A stretch of DNA of 8,023 nt from the NCBI GenBank assembly GCA_002167525.1, contig NHDV01000024.1, forward strand, positions 125,020-133,042, read 5' to 3'. The notes under the pieces are model-generated. The model did not search any database. It saw only the letters and a list, made by a program, of their open reading frames with translations, and was not told where the DNA came from. This document shows positions 7,672-8,023 of the stretch, piece after piece; position 1 is the first letter of the stretch, and each line of letters begins with the position of its first letter. This DNA comes from Flavobacteriaceae bacterium TMED68 (GTDB lineage Bacteria > Bacteroidota > Bacteroidia > Flavobacteriales > Flavobacteriaceae). A program made the position numbers and the translations under genes.

Positions 7672-8023
7672 CTATAGCTGATGCCTTTACTAAAAATAAT
7701 CCTGAGTCTATATCACTTATAGCAATAACTCCACTATCAAAAAATGGGTATATGCTCCAAACGCCGTTAAATTTAGGATTATTATCAGATGGATATGTAT
7801 CAAAAAAACCTTTTTCAAATATTGTTTTATTTTGTACTTCACTAATATCAATTACTCTAAGACCCGCACTATAATTGGCTAAAAAAAAATATTCTCCCAC
7901 TATGTAACCATTGTGATCTATTGCATCAAAATTTGAAAAATATTTAAAATGTAATTTAGGCTCTTTTAAGATTGAAAAATCAAATATTCGAGTTTGAGTT
8001 TTTAATCCAAATTTCAATTCATC
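7664..8023 (-). CDS. Choice-of-anchor B / LVIVD-repeat beta-propeller protein, C-terminal end (cut by window edge)
   Basis: The frame is open from the right edge to the TAA at 7666-7664, giving the last 119 residues; the true start is outside the window. The nearest in-window start-like codon is a TTG at 8017, which is internal. Recognisable segments are YFFLANYSAGLRVIDISEV (visible residues 45-63), FDTYPSDNNPKFNGVWSIYP (74-93) and ISDIDSGLFLVK (102-113). These match, from memory, the end of the 'choice-of-anchor B' family and the LVIVD propeller repeat, which are extracellular or surface proteins of unknown function. Here the protein stops about six residues after the last propeller strand, so there is no C-terminal T9SS sorting domain or other anchor; any anchoring would have to be N-terminal. 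The 8-base overlap with the lipoprotein gene implies coexpression of the two. Confidence 0.8.
   Translation of the reverse strand, partial: DELKFGLKTQTRIFDFSILKEPKLHFKYFSNFDAIDHNGYIVGEYFFLANYSAGLRVIDISEVQNKTIFEKGFFDTYPSDNNPKFNGVWSIYPFFDSGVIAISDIDSGLFLVKASAIDE

Noticed and set aside
1..8023. A novel defence, mobile or biosynthetic system
   Set aside because: No transposase, integrase, CRISPR repeat, toxin-antitoxin pair or biosynthetic enzyme is visible. The gene content is a standard suf operon plus two propeller proteins.

Overview
The window carries a complete SUF iron-sulfur cluster assembly operon on the minus strand. It most likely comes from a flavobacterium (phylum Bacteroidota). The reasons are the gene order sufA-sufB-sufC-sufD-sufS-sufE-sufT-DUF2480, the AT-rich sequence, proteins rich in Lys, Ile and Asn, the lack of clear Shine-Dalgarno motifs, a Bacteroidota-type -7 promoter box (TATATTTG), and two upstream genes of types common in this phylum. 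No RNA gene, mobile element, CRISPR array or origin is visible, and no gene-free stretch exceeds about 100 bases.

All genes read right to left. At the right edge (8023-7664) is the C-terminal end of a 'choice-of-anchor B'/LVIVD-type beta-propeller protein. It overlaps by 8 bases a gene for a lipoprotein built almost entirely of seven repeats (7671-6331), probably a seven-bladed propeller. A 99-base gap (6330-6232) follows, with the likely suf promoter. The suf genes come next with very tight spacing: an A-type carrier (6231-5902), sufB (5895-4450), sufC (4412-3666), sufD (3665-2350), sufS (2350-1136), sufE (1119-694), a SufT/DUF59 protein (688-365) and, cut by the left edge, a DUF2480 protein (359-1).

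The gene products form one pathway. SufS takes sulfur from cysteine and SufE relays it to the SufB-SufC-SufD scaffold, whose ATPase is SufC. The A-type carrier and SufT help deliver clusters to target proteins. DUF2480 has no assigned function, but its position implies a link.

The main anomaly is in sufD. The reading frame that starts at the only good ATG (3665, directly after the sufC stop) ends after 52 codons, while the rest of SufD is intact in the -1 frame. The break falls on a run of seven A's that forms the heptamer A AAA AAG in the phase needed for -1 ribosomal slippage, followed almost at once by a short inverted repeat. A one-base homopolymer error or a fresh mutation is the simplest explanation, but recoding is possible. 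Otherwise this is a conserved housekeeping region, and I see no convincing new multi-gene system in it.
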